DNA of 64,000 nucleotides, taken from the NCBI GenBank assembly GCA_023512835.1, contig CM042092.1, positions 45,068,535 to 45,132,534 of the forward strand. The letters are read 5' to 3'. Positions 11,416 through 23,731 of the stretch are shown piece after piece (within the stretch, counting starts at the first letter, position 1; every line of letters begins with the position of its first letter). The notes beneath the pieces were generated by a model that saw only the letters and a program-made list of their open reading frames with translations, was not told where the DNA came from and made no database searches. The stretch comes from Taxillus chinensis. Lineage: Eukaryota; Streptophyta; Magnoliopsida; Santalales; Loranthaceae. A program made the translations under genes and the position numbers.

Positions 11416-14400
11416 TGTCATCACCGGATTCCGTCTAGGAGGGAAACTGCTTTTGGGGTGCGGTTCCCCCTAACCTTCATCCGAATGGTGAAAAATATAG
11501 AGTCGCCACCAACCGTTTTTGGGGTGCTGTTGGCCACCTAAAGGAAAATTGATCTAATGCCGCTAGGGGATGGGCTCGGGAGTTTCTTACGCGTGGAGAA
11601 GGACTAACACCCCCACGACGCCCTTTCGGCACCTATCTTAAAATTGGGAGGTTTTTAACTTGTTTTAAGTGTTGATCTAAAGTTAACTAACCTAAAATGA
11701 TATTGAATGTATATACACCCTAAGTCTACTCTTTTTATTTTCCTAAGTCATTTGTTAAAGTGAAGTGAAATCCCATTTGTCTTAAGCATCTAAGGAAAGT
11801 TTAGCAGTTTTGTCTCCTCTTTCTTTTCTTTTCATTTTTTTTTTATCTTTTTTTCCTGTTTGTTTGTTTGTTTTTGTCTTTTTTAAGTCTATGTTATCTA
11901 AAGCCTCAAGGATAGTCAAAGTTTGAAACAATACTAAATTCTATGCTAGATGTTCTAGAAACACCAATGATACTATGAGTAAAAAAAAGAAATAGTAAAA
12001 GAAAGAAAAACAAGAAACTTATTTGCTTGATTATTTAGAAAACTTTTTTTGTTTTTTTGCTTGAAAAACATTTTTTTTGTTTTTTGTTTCAAACCGTTTT
12101 TCTAAAAACCTTTTTTGTTTGGAAAACACATTTGTTTGTTTGTTTGTTTGTTTTTTCTTTTTGGGAAAACATTTTTTTGTTTTTTTGTTTTTGTTTTTTA
12201 TCTTTCATTTTGCCTTTTTTGTGTTTGTTTTTTTTTTTAAAGATTTGAAAAAAACATTTTTTTCTTTAAAAAGATCCTTTTTTATAAGTAAAATAAAATA
12301 ACAATGCATGAATAATTAAAACAAATGTGATGAGTATGAGATTGCCATGCACAGAGTAAAAGCAAGCTCTCTCTCTTCTCCTCTTTTTTTTTGTTTTCAC
12401 TTCTCTCTCTCTTCTGCATTTTTTGTTTTGTTTTTTTTTTATGTACACCTTACAATTATGACTGGATCATATGACCCATACTTACAAAAGCATAAATGAC
12501 CAATACTAACATCACCCTAATGGTCAATCAAAATAAAATAAACATAAGAATAAACAAAAGGAATGAAACATACCTAATAGGATAAATAAAAAGACACTTT
12601 TTATAAACACATAAAAATAGTACTAGTCACCATCATAGTCGTGTGTTGTGGTTTGGAGGACGCACATCAGAAACAGCACCAAACGAACCCAGGCAAGCGA
12701 ATATAAAATATAATCATTGAACCCAGGCAAGCCATAGAACAAGATCATTGAACTGACTAAATTCTTGAGCTGAACCAACCATAATGAATATAAAACATGT
12801 CGTGAAAACAAAGACCAAACAGAGAACCAATGTGTGAACCAGCAACCCATGGATCTTGAATCAATGACTTTATGAACCGGCGAGCTCAGGAGACAAAAGC
12901 AAACTTAGAAACATTCGAAATAAATAAATGAATGAATAGACCCGGGCATATAATTTTTTTTACACCCGGACCAAAATCAAACTAAACAAAAGCTCTCTTT
13001 AACATTTAGGCTACGAACGGATGCAACCATATAGACCCAGTGGAAACATAACACCGGGTTATACCCTCTTTTGACATTGCTTAAGCATGTTCTAGACCAC
13101 GCTGACGAAACTAGCAGAGGGAAAATCAAAACACCAACGAAACTAATAGAGTCATGAATAACAACGAAGCAAAGCCAGACACACCAAACACCTGATAAAT
13201 TAAATCAAGAGTAGTACGACTCGACGGATGTATAAGCAATATAACACAATAGATCAATATAGTAACACCCACAAAAATGCAAACCCAGAGAGAGGTTACT
13301 GAACCCACAAACAGGGATAGAAATGGCAATGAGAAACTGAACGCACAAGAATAACCATCCACTCGGACGGCCACTCCTCTCTTCAGCGTTCCTCCTCATG
13401 TCCACGGCCTAGATGTCTTTTGCCTTAAGGTCTAGTTGATCAACGTGCTTGCTTGGGTGTCTTAGTCTTCCTTAGACGGGCTCCGTTAATGAACTGGGCA
13501 TCTTCCCCTTCAATGGCCGGCTGACGTGGGGCCTAGATCGTCTTCACGGAGGCTTGAAAACCATACGATGGGCCGAACGACAGTAGTGGGAGGGCCTTAA
13601 TGCCGTCCTTGAGAGGGGAACCAGTGATGCATCTTGGGGTGAGGCGTCATGGGGCTATAGGATAGTTATCGCCGGGCTCGATGCGGAATCCCCTTTGACG
13701 GCCACCTCTTCTTCGCGCTCGGGGAAGCTCTGAAACAAAGCAACGCTAGAACCTTCTTGATACGTCTTGGGGTGAGGCGTCGTGGGGCTATAGGGTGAAA
13801 TGAATCCTCACATGCCAGAAAAAAGGGTTCCGGCCAGAGAAGGAAAAGTGAGGTTTGTTCGGATCTGGCGTGAGTTTTAGTGCTTTTCCGAAGAAGGAAG
13901 GGATGGTGGTTTTTGAATATGGGGAATGAGTATTGGGATTTTTCGAGCCAGAGGGAGAGAGTGATGAGGGCGGCGAGTTATCAGGGAGCAGGAGCCAGTG
14001 TGGATTTTCGGGGCAGAGGAAAAAGGAGAGGGGAAGTGCTGGTTTTCCCGGCGAGATGGAGAGATTTTCGGGGGGATGAACCGAGAGAAGATGGGGAGCC
14101 AATGGTTGTGATGATCGGAATTTTTTTGTGGATGGCCAGAGAAAGCAGAGAGTGGGGCGAGAGATGGAGATGCGAGAGGCGATGGGAGAAGGAGGCGGTG
14201 ATGGTTGTAGATGACGGATCCGAAAACCAGAGAATGAGGTTTTGGTTTTTTGTGTGCGTTGAAGAGGCATTGGTGATTTTTCAGAGATCTAACCAGAGGG
14301 TGGAGGCATGATTGGGTTAGGGATTTATATAGGTTAGAGGGGTTAGGGTTTGGTTCGGCTGGTGGACTGGAGGTGAGGAATCGGTGCTTGGTTAGGGCTA

Positions 14401-15404
14401 ACAGATGGCGGGTTCGGTTTGAGAGAGAGAAGAGGACCTGTGGTTGAACCATGGTTGAGATGGGTAGGTTTGATGCGCTAGAGGGGAGAGAGATGAAGCT
14501 GGCACGGTGGTCCGGTGGTCCTCCGGGATCTCGGCGGTCTGGGTGCAGCCTTGGTGAAGATGACGCGGCTGGGGAAGGAGAGAGGGGGAAGACGACGAAC
14601 GGGTTTGGTGGGAAGAGATAAGAACGCATGGATTTGTGGCTGTAATGATTTTGGTTTTTATTTTTTTGTATTTTGTATTTTGTTTTTTTTTGTTTTTGAT
14701 TTTTGATTTTGTTTTATTTAACCTTCAACCAATCGAGGGCTGACACATGGCCTAGAGTGGGCTGGAAAAGAAAAGAAAAGCAAAAAAAAAAATTGTTTTG
14801 GGTTTTTAACTGACGTCTTTCGGTTTTTGGGATCGGTAGAATGAACTGAAATTCAAAACATCTTGGAAAAATTATTTCTGGACTCAGAGCGTTGTGACGA
14901 GCGACCCCGTGTCAATTTTATTTGAAAACGATATCATTTTTATGGCAAGCCTGTACTGAGATTATTTATTACCGAAAAACACATTATTTTAAATTTTTTG
15001 TCGGAAAAGCCCCGGGAGCGAATATATATAATATATATGTCACAATTCTCAGGACGGCGAGTAGAATAAGATTATGAAGTTTGGGACTTGATCCGGAGCT
15101 CCGTGTGAAAGATCAATTACCGTTTTAACCCCTGATGGGGCCCGAATGCTGTTTTGACCCTATCTTCTTCGTTTGACCTCAAAATCGAACGCGGTCGACG
15201 ACGTTGATCCTCAAATTTGATTTTCTATCGCCCAAGGCTGGCTCTTCGGTAGTCAGAGGCCTTTTGCATAATTTCTTGAAATTAGGCACTTACGGCTCAC
15301 CGATCACGACTCCATCGCTCTGCAACATTTCAACAAACGAGGCGGCGTAAAGGAAAATTGGATTTGATGAAATATGTCCAACCCGGACAAATTAGGGTCC
15401 AACA
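11416..15404 (-). mobile_element. 3' LTR of the Tat element (3989 bp)
   Basis: On the plus strand it runs from TGTCATCACCGG to GGGTCCAACA. In element orientation it starts TGTTGGACCC next to the polypurine tract at 15405. Compared with the 5' LTR pieces at 26105-27510 (matches about 11845-13260) and 42987-43493 (matches 14898-15404) it is nearly identical. A minus-strand TATA box (CCTATATAAATCC, about 14322-14334) marks the likely promoter; the sequence downstream (to about 13790) encodes only low-complexity Ser/Pro-rich frames. T-rich runs and a CT-rich block lie at 11810-12450. Confidence 0.9.
14322..14334 (-). promoter_or_regulatory. TATA box of Tat LTR
   Basis: GGATTTATATAGG on the plus strand reads CCTATATAAATCC on the element's strand. 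It lies in the first third of the LTR in element orientation, where a U3 promoter is expected, and is followed by leader-like CT/Pro-codon-rich sequence. Confidence 0.6.
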
Positions 15405-15419
15405 GCTGCCCCTCTTTGT
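15405..15419 (-). other. Polypurine tract of Tat element
   Basis: Reads CACAAAGAGGGGCAGC directly before the LTR start TGTTGGACC on the minus strand. The same tract precedes the other Tat 3' LTR at 58706-58720. This sets the element's orientation and identifies 11416-15404 as its 3' LTR. Confidence 0.85.
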
Positions 15420-15659
15420 GTATCTCTTGTATTCAAACGGTGCACAAAGATAAGACAGACTTGTTTTGGATGGGTTGGACCACTTACCTAGCTTACCTGT
15501 TGCCAAGGGATGGTTCTATTGGGAAACGGAGTACTTGCTGGAACTTGGGATTTTCTGGAATAAAAGCCTAGAAGCTTAGTGGAGTGGGAATTAAAAGAGA
15601 CATGAGGTAATAGAGAACGGAAAACCTAAAGTGTTGATTTGGATTTGGCAAGACATAAA

Positions 15660-17105
15660 ATTAAAAGCCTAGAGCTGACATGAGAGACGTCGTAGAGGCA
15701 AGGGGATTACTTGCCTACAATGCGTTGCAAAGGTCGGAAGATTACCGCCTACGATGCAAAGATACTGAAAATTAAAAGCCTAGAGCTAATAGGAAGTTAA
15801 AAGGCTAGAACCTGAGAGATTTTGCAGAGGCATGAGGATTACTTGCCTACAATGCGTTGCAGAGGCCAGAGGATTACCGCCTACGATACAAAGATACTGA
15901 AAAGTAAAAGCCTAGAGCTGACAAGAATTTAAAAGGCTAGAACCTGAGAGATTTCGCAGAGGCAGGAGGATTACTTGCCTATAATGCGTTGCAGAGGCCA
16001 AAGGATTACCGCCTACGATGCAAAGATATAGGAAATTAAAAGCCTAGAAGCTTAGGAATGTAAAAGGCTAGAACCTAAAAGACTTCGCAGAGGCAGGAGG
16101 ATTACTTGCCTACAATGCGTTGCAGAGGCTGGAGGATTACCACCTACGATGCAAAGGTACTGGAAATTAAAAGCCTAGAAGCTTAGGAATGTAAAAGGCT
16201 AGAACCTGAAAGACTTCGCAGAGGCAGGAGGATTACTTGCCTACAATGCATTGCAGAGTGTTGGGTCTCTAACGTCCCATAGATCAATCCCACATCGGTT
16301 AGGGCGAACATTGAGGTCGTCCTAATGAGGAGGCTCATGTGCACCTTGTCACAACGCGTTTTAACGGGTCGCGGCCCGTTAGAAACAAATATGTGCGGGC
16401 TGCGGCCCATGGGTGGGTGCGCGAGTGCCAAAGCGGACAATATTGTGATAGTGAGTGCCCTGGCCGAGGTTCAACAAGTGGTATCAGAGCCGGGTCCTCT
16501 AGACCGATGGTGGGATTGGGGGAGACGTTGGGTCTCTAACGTCCCATAGATCAATCCCACATCGGTTAGGGCGAACATTGAGGTCGTCCTAATGAGGAGG
16601 CTCATGTGCACCTTGTCACAACGCGTTTTAACGGGTCGCGGCCCGTTAGAAACAAATATGTGCGGGCTGCGGCCCATGGGTGGGTGCGCGAGTGCCAAAG
16701 CGGACAATATTGTGATAGTGAGTGCCCTGGCCGAGGTCCAACAAGTGGTATCAGAGCCGGGTCCTCTAGACCGATGGTGGGATTGGGGGGGAGACTGTTG
16801 GGTCTCTAACGTCCCATAGATCAATCCCACATCGGTTAGGGCGAACATTGAGGTCGTCCTAATGAGGAGGCTCATATGCACCTTGTCACAACGCGTTTTA
16901 ACGGGTCGCGGCCCGTTAGAAATAAATCCGTGCGGGCTGCGGCCCATGGGTGGGTGCGCGAGTGCCAAAGCGGACAATATTGTGATAGTGAGTGCCCTGG
17001 CCGAGGTCCAACACAGAGGCTAGAGGATTATCGCCTACGATGCAAAGATACTGAAAATTAAAAGCCTAGAAGCTTAAGAATGTACGTAAAAGGCTAAAAC
17101 CTGAG
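15660..17105 (-). repeat. 132-bp tandem repeats in Tat 3' region
   Basis: About five units of roughly 130-135 bp, recognised by GGATTACTTGCCTACAATGC (near 15703, 15837, 15969, 16100, 16231), each followed by TTGCAGAGG and GGATTACCGCCTACGATG and by AAAAGCCTAGA. The array is interrupted by the TRIM at 16259-17013 and resumes at 17014. The second Tat element has an unrelated tandem array at the same place (58910-59625). Confidence 0.88.
16259..17013 (+). mobile_element. TRIM element with three LTRs, TSD CAGAG
   Basis: Three copies of a 217-218-bp LTR (16259-16476, 16527-16743, 16796-17013) starting TGTTGGGTCTCTAACG and ending GGTCCAACA. They are separated by two very short internal regions of 50 and 52 bp. 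Each internal region begins with AGTGGTATCAGAGC, a primer-binding site for initiator tRNA-Met, and ends with the polypurine tract GATTGGGGGGGAGACT or a shorter form. The whole is flanked by CAGAG (16254-16258 and 17014-17018), so it integrated as a unit or was extended after insertion. The LTR contains TCCCACATCGG, common in small plant TRIMs. No protein is encoded; mobility would need a partner's enzymes. The middle LTR has lost its first T. Confidence 0.93.
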
Positions 17106-19753
17106 AATCTTGTTGGAAAACACTTATTGGAGTTTGATGGAGATGCTTTGGGGGATTGGTTAATGGTTTCTAAAGCTTGGGGCTTTTAAGAGCAGTTCGT
17201 AAAACTTGCACAACAGAAATACTCATGATGTATGTATGAATGAATGCAGAATGCATGAAATTCTTTTCTTGACTTAGTGGGGAGCTTAACCCGCTGGGGA
17301 TCCACTGCTATTGGTGATTGGTTTTGCCTTGCTGGGAAAAATATCACATTGTTGTTGAGAAGTTATTTTACTGGGAAATCATTCCAATCAGGCTGGGGAA
17401 CTCCGTTTCTTCTCTAGCTAGGGATTTTGGTTGACTAGCTTCATTGAGTCGAAGAGCTTGACTCGAGCACCGTCGTTTTGGATGACAGATCACCTTTGCT
17501 GAGTAATATCATGAGAGATCCTGCTGGGGATAAACATTTTATGTACAAAAGATGTTCTCTTTTTTTCTTTTCAAAACAAGTTTTCAAAGATGATTTTTTT
17601 TAAATAATTTCCAGAACATAGTTATGCAATGCATTCATAACTTGTTGTCCTCACATGGCAGTGGTACGAGCTTCTAGGGGCATAATCCACGGAGTTGACT
17701 GAACTTGACTAGCTTGGACTGGGCAATGGTTCTTGATGACTTGAGGGTTTGATTCGTAGATTTTGTGGGTACTTGCTCAATGGTTTTGGGGTTAGAGGTA
17801 CTGGCACTCTGTGGTTTTGAAGGTTTCCAGGACTGGATTGGATGGTCTTGGAGCTCGGGGTTTTATCCTTGGAGATTGGAAAGGTTAGTACTCAATGGCT
17901 TTGAGAGTTTTCCTATTTATGGGTTGGAGATCTTGGTATTTGCTGGTTTCGAGAGTCATGTTGAGGTAGGAGTATTGGAGCTCAATGATTTTGAAGGTCC
18001 TCGAGGTTGAGATTGGATAATAGCCTTGAAGCTTTGGGGTTTTTATCCTCACGATTTGGAAAGGATGGTGCTTGATGGTTTTGAGGCTTTTGAGATTGAG
18101 GGGCTTTTTGAGATTGAGGTTGGATGGTCTTGCGGTTTCGGGATTTTATCCTTGGATTGGACGTGTTAGTACGCATGGTTTTGAGCTTTACCTTGAGAGG
18201 TTACTGCTCGAAGCTTTGCCTTGATCTTGTGGCTCAAAGGAATCTATCTCTAGAAGTTCCTGTTTGGAGCTTTGCATTGATCTAGACTCTTCTTGCTTTC
18301 ATGGCTTCGAGTTCCACCGTCAAAGGTTGTTGTTTAGGCTTCGACTTGATCTAGTGCATTTGAACACTTGCTACTTTCTTGGCTTTGAATTTTACTCGCA
18401 GTGCCCTTTCGGGTTTTCACTATGCCCGCTTTATGTGGATTTTGTTGTCCCTTCTGCCTTGTAGATGGCTTTGTATTTTACCCCTGATGCCCTTTCGGGT
18501 TTTCACCAAGTCTGCCTTTTGCATCGAAAGTGTTTACTCTCATTTGAGTACTTGAAAAATAACCTTGATCATTCAATCAGAGAGGACTTTTCTAGGACCA
18601 TAACGAAGGCTTGAGGTTTAAGGGTTTATCAAGAAAGGGATATAATAGGCTCAAACCTATTCTAGGTTGGATATGATCGATAGTTTAGATTGAACTCTCA
18701 AAGGCTGATTCTTTCAACTCCTTTTTTTTATCTCACTTTCTTTCTTTTTTTTCTTTTTTTCTTTTTTGTTTTTGAGGGGTGGACTAAATTGCCTCAGTGT
18801 AAGGCTCTATCCCTCTCAGGAAACTCACGAGACTGATTTTTCCTTGAAAACTGCACTGAGGGTTGATTTCTTCCTTCCTGAACTGCCCCAGTATGGGTTT
18901 GATTAAAAATGCCCCCTTTTCCTTTGTTGGTTGTTTTCTTTTCTTCTTTTTTTTTTCTCATCATGCCCCAAAATTATTGAATTTTCTCTCTATTTCTTTT
19001 TCTTTTTGTTTTTCTTTTTCTATCTCACCAAAGATTGCCCCGGTTTGACATGAGTTGTCCCAATGAGGGACTTTATAAGGCATTAACTGCCTCAACATAT
19101 GTATTGAACTGCCTTAAGGGATTTGGCTTTGAAGAACTGCCCCAGTGTGGGGTGAACTATGGATCGGGTAATTTGAAAGGAAATTTCATTACAGGCTCAA
19201 AGGGGGTAGCAAGGGTATTGTGACAAGGTAGCACAAAAGATGGCCTCTCCTCACTTTGAACAATCAAATGTCTTGTTCAAGTAGTTCAAAGAAGAGTTAT
19301 ATTTATTTTCTTGACAGAAGGAACTTTACCTAACAGTCAATCAAGCCCTTTGCGGATGTCCCTCTCGGTGGGAGTGGAGCTCCCCAAAATTGCTTTTCTT
19401 GAACTTCCCGATCTTTTGCGCTGAGCTCTTAGAATGATAGGTTGCTTGGACCCTTCTCAGGCTTAGGTTATTGGTTCAATCTCCCTTGTTTCATATGCCC
19501 CTGTTAAGCTTGATACACGTACTATGAGAGTGGACAAGTTATGGACAACTATTGCATACACATGTTATGAAATGTTAAAAACCATTTAAAAACATTTATT
19601 ATCAAAGCAGAGGTGCCTAGCATCTTTTCAAAGCATAGGATAAGAAGTTTCCATGATTTACAAAACAAAGTTTTCACCAAAATAGGGAAATTATTAAAAA
19701 CTGTGAGTCTCCATGATATTACTCAAGCATTTGCGATCCATCCTCTAGAAAAC
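17106..19753 (-). mobile_element. 3' untranslated region of Tat element
   Basis: No gene is visible. The stretch shares sequence blocks with the second Tat element's 3' region (59640-60790): CTGGGGAACTC-type blocks near 17395 and 60110, and the GCCCTTTCGGGTTTTCACCAAG motif near 18490 and 60730. A degenerate GGTTTTGAGGCT-rich tract lies at 17750-18180 and T-rich runs at 18720-19020. Between here and the gag the whole pol region expected in Tat elements is missing. Confidence 0.7.
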
Positions 19754-20506
19754 TTAATTGGTTTGCCCTCTTTCGGTGATATGGGAGTTATCAAACCTAC
19801 TCCCAGTCACTTGTAGTACCACTCCATTCATGTCATCGAGACTAGTAGACCTTGGCTTGGAAGAGTCACTTTGGGCCTTCGTTGAGAAGTTCAACCACTG
19901 TGCATTTCTCATGGATTGAACTTTCCTCTTAAACGAGATACAACCTTCAATATTATGCCCTATTGCCCCAGCATGATATTCACATTGGTCATTTGGATTG
20001 TACCACTCAGGATAAGGTTGCTTGACCGGGTCCAAAGGAGTTGGAGCTATCATGTGGGCTTGTAGCAGCTCTTTGTATAACTCCGAGTAAGTCATGGGGA
20101 TGGGGTCGACTTCTGGTTGCTTGAGCTTCTTATTCCTTCTTTTTGTTGGACCGTGAATGTTACCCAAGGGGTCGCCTCCATATCTAATTGTCACTGGTCT
20201 CGATCCTTGCCATGCATGCTGATGAGTCGGCTCGGGCATATACATCGAAGAGGTGACACTTGAGGGGCTATGCGGAAACGGTGATGGAATTGGCGTAACG
20301 TGAGGGTTTTGGAAGAGAACCAGTTTATGAGGTCGCTTCACTCCTTGTGCTAGTTCGGCAGTTCTTCTCTCAGCTGATTCTACCTTGGTGAGCCCTTCAA
20401 CCAATTCCATTAGCTTCTGGAGTTGACACTTCAGTCCCTGCAAATCTGCATACATTGCTATCTAAGCTTGCTTCACCCTAGCCAATCGGTTGTATAGGTT
20501 TTCAGC
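19754..20506 (-). pseudogene. gag: Second, internally deleted Tat Gag copy
   Basis: Begins at about 20506 with MAENLYNRLARV, matching the start MAENTEARLVNL of the upstream Gag, meets a stop near 20460, and continues with DLQGLKCQLQKLMELVEGLT (compare DLQGQMDRLTEMMSRLV upstream). It lacks the central capsid domain and goes on to the C-terminal knuckle PYPEWYNPNDQCEYHAGAIGHNIEGC, also present in the first copy at 20870-20790. So two leader-plus-gag units lie in tandem, the second without its capsid core. It ends at a stop at 19754; protease and RT are absent. Confidence 0.78.
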
Positions 20507-20696
20507 CATGTGACTGGATTTTTGATTCAATACGAGTGTTAAGCTCCCCCTTTTATTTAATATGAAATTTATCAATGGAATGCATGACATGTATGCATGA
20601 ATGTTTAGGATGCATGGCTCTAGCGAATGTTATGAAGTGAGTGCTATTTAAAAAAGTTTATTTTATTTCAGAACAGAATCCAAACAGAGGGCACTT

Positions 20697-20898
20697 TTAC
20701 AAAGAGTAGTCTTGAATCACCGAATCATCCAAGAGGCCAACTTCAAGCAGTGACTGAACCCTTCTCTCGAATGCATTACAATCTTCCGTTGAATGCCCAA
20801 TAGCACCAGCATGGAACTCACATCTCTTTGCTAGATCATACCATTTAGGATAGGGTGGTTGTGGCACGGGAATGGATTTTGGTACTAGCAAACTAGCT
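20697..20898 (-). pseudogene. gag: Tat Gag, C-terminal part
   Basis: Continuation of the Gag at 23732-24813 after a solo LTR insertion; the frame is restored when the LTR and one CCTAC are removed. It contains PPYPKWYDLAKRCEFHAGAIGHSTEDC, the C-x2-H...H...C knuckle-like motif typical of Tat Gag C-termini. It ends at a stop at 20697 and is followed (on the minus strand) by sequence resembling the element's leader, then the second gag copy. Confidence 0.85.
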
Positions 20899-20903
20899 CC
20901 TAC

Positions 20904-23726
20904 TGTAAGATCCGAGTTTTTTTTAATAAAATAATAAACATTTATTATGTTATTTTATGTTTATAATTAAACTATTTTGATTATATATTTAGAAAATATT
21001 ATTTGATAGTGTGTATGATAATTATATTAATGTTAATTAAATATTATATAAGATTTATTTTTCATAAATAAAAGTTTAAGAAAATAAGTGTGTTATTAAG
21101 TTTTCTAATGAGGTGTTACGTTATTTTACCTAACTATATAATTATTTCAATTGTTTGTTTAATTATATTAAATAAAAAATTTCTTAGTTGACATATTAAT
21201 CTAAATCAAATACGATACAACTTTAAATTTATCACATCAAAATTTATTAAGAGTTGTAAAATACAAAATGTTCATTAATACTCCATGGTCAATAGTTATG
21301 CTTAGAAAGGATAGACTAGCGCAGTTCTGGAAGTTATCTTTAAAAATTTATAACTTTGTTTATGTAGCTCCAAACGACTTGATATTTTCAAAAAGTTCAC
21401 CAAAGTTAGTTGTATATCTTTGGTTAAAATTTTAGACTCATTGGATCAGCCCATTAGAAGAAACAAATTAAACAGTGCACAAAGGTCTAGTAGCACACCC
21501 AGAATTTCTAGTCTCACTTCAAAACCCAATAACTTTTGATATACAAGTCCAATAGATTTGAAATTGGTCTCAAAATGTAGATAATTAAGTTAGGAATCCA
21601 TCCCAATTGGCCTTATTTAATTTAACGAAGAATCTAGAAAGTTATAGTCAAAATAGTAGGCTAAGCACCCATATGACTTTTGTGACCAAAAGAACCTTCA
21701 AAGTCAAACAAATCCAAAAAATTCAAAATGGGGGAAATAAGGGGTCTACGTGGTAGATAATAATGAGATAAGAATCAAATGATTTGAAAAGGAGAAAATT
21801 AGGGAAGAAAATAAGGTATTAAGGACAAAAATTTCACCTACTACACCTACCACCTACCACCACCCTTGCCCAATATAAGGAGTGTTTTGCCTCCCCTCTC
21901 ATCGCATAAGTCCTTCAAGCCATACCACGAAATTTACCTCTACAAACATTCCCTTAAGTCCTCTTAACACCCCAAATATTCTACTCAAACCCTCTTTTGT
22001 TTTTGGTACTTACCAAGCGTCGAAGTTCTACAAAAGGTAATACTCAAGATTTTAAAATTTTGAAGTTACTTCTTATTTATTATGTAGATTTATATGGTTG
22101 GTTTTACCACTTCATATATACTATATGCATGGTTGGCATTGCCACCTTATTTTAAAATATGTTATTCCATCATAGCATTTTCATTATATAGTTAAAGTAA
22201 AAAGATGAGAATATTGACTTAATGTTTCTTTTATTTTTACGGTTCTAGATAACAGAGGATCGTAAGGAACAACTTCCATAATGAATTCCCCCGACAATCA
22301 CCCTTCTTCTTCCGCAACCCCAATTATTAATGCTTCAACCTCACAGCTATCCACATCCTTATCTCCTCTAGATCTTCCCTTTAGACCCATGTCTAATATC
22401 CCCTTATGTTTAAGGTGGAAGACACGTAGGAAAAATAAGCTTATCGAACATCTTTTCCGTTCACCCAATACAAAAAGTAAATCTTATTCAAAAACTCTCA
22501 AAGCATATAACATAGTTATTACACAACCCGAGGCTTACGATGCATGGGATCGAAATAGGAGATGAAACAGGAATAGAAGTGGGAACCCAAATTAATATTC
22601 AACCCCACAAGCACGGTATGCCTATTAAAATATATAAGTTAAAGTATGATATATATATATATAAGGAGATATGTGTGATATTGAACTTTTCAAACATTAA
22701 TGCTAATTTAGTGTTTTGATATTTTTACGGTTTAGAACATGAAGAACGACAAGCGGATTGTAAGGGTTTTCTCATCCCCTTTTCCTTTTTCATTATAGTA
22801 TGTATTTTATTATTATTGTAAGGTTTTTCTTTTCTTCATTCTCAGTTTTCTCTTCCTCTTTATCTTGTTTTATTTGAAATTGTTATCGTAAGAGTTTTAT
22901 GTTTTTTATTCTTCTATCTCCATTTTATTGTTGAGAACATTAGTCTATTTTAAATCTCTCTCTTGATAATCTATGCTATTGATTGGGGTAGATAACCATT
23001 TTGATATTCGTGGTTATCCTTGTTAACCTTGAATGTTTTATTGGAATTCTATGATATGCCTCATGTTATATATGTCAAAATTGTTATAACTTCTTATGTT
23101 TGGACAAAGTAAGTTTATGATGGGTAGTTCCAGAAAGACCTTCAATGCATTGGGAAAAGAAGATCACTGGAGAGTGTCAATCAGTTGATAATATGTTATG
23201 TTATGATATGGTATCTGGGTAGTTAACTTGGACCATGATGTTATGATATGATGTCCACCAAACATAATCTTCCATGTTATAATTTCCTTGTGAAATGTTG
23301 ATCATGTATGATGTGCAAATGTTATATGGTATTTCCTATGTTCGATATCTTCATGATTTTCCTTACCCACTTATGTTTACCTTTACTGGGCTATTTGAGC
23401 TCATCCTTTTTATGATTTCTTTTCCAACCCCAGGTAATTAAAGGAATGGAGAAACTAGGATAAGGAGTCGAGACGTGCTTGGAAATAAAGTTGTGTGAAA
23501 TTTAAAGATTTATTAAGTTTGATAGCTCGTGTGCTTTGTTATGTAATAATGGATTAAAAACACTTAGTCTCTAAACCCCTAAACCTTAAAGATCTTGGAT
23601 TGGAATTTGTAATAATTAATGGTTTGTTTGATGAAATAGTTAGAAGTTTGAAATTTATATCAAACTTGTATTTTTAATTTCCATTAATGCACCCAGTTTG
23701 GAAGTTCCGAATTTGGGGGCGTTACA
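20904..23726 (+). mobile_element. Solo LTR (2823 bp), TSD CCTAC
   Basis: Starts TGTAAGATCCGAG and ends GGGGGCGTTACA, flanked by CCTAC at 20899-20903 and 23727-23731. It interrupts the Tat gag. TATA-like AATATAAGG (about 21872-21880) gives plus orientation. Its last kilobase matches the solo LTR at 51851-54371, so both belong to one family; their first halves differ. Relative to that copy it carries an extra segment of about 700 bp (22037-22735). Confidence 0.92.
22037..22735 (+). other. Extra LTR segment with intron-like borders and a 94-codon ORF
   Basis: Absent from the related LTR at 53418/53425. It splits into 22037-22248 (starts GTAATACTC, ends ACGGTTCTAG), a middle part 22249-22615, and 22616-22735 (starts GTATGCC, ends ACGGTTTAG). 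The GT...AG borders suggest two introns around an exon. The middle holds an ORF (22281-22565) rich in Ser/Pro at its start and Lys/Arg later (LRWKTRRKNKLIEHLF), with no family I recognise. Splicing and coding are both inference. Confidence 0.45.
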
Positions 23727-23731
23727 CCTAC

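Noticed and set aside
12057..12301. Phe-rich ORFs in T-rich tract
   Set aside because: Translation of poly-T low-complexity sequence; repeated at 26300-26600 and 56180-56580 with changing frames.
13788..14629. 250- and 160-codon overlapping minus-strand ORFs in the Tat LTR
   Set aside because: Ser/Pro/His-rich low complexity in two frames at once, no recognisable domain. The corresponding parts of the other Tat LTRs hold unrelated short frames, so there is no sign of a conserved product.
16477..16490. tRNA gene suggested by GGTATCAGAGC
   Set aside because: Only the primer-binding complement of initiator tRNA-Met is present; no cloverleaf or anticodon stem.
16259..17013. Cassandra-type TRIM with 5S rRNA promoter
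   Set aside because: The CCCACATCGG motif recalls Cassandra, but I saw no 5S rRNA A-box/C-box sequence in the LTR.
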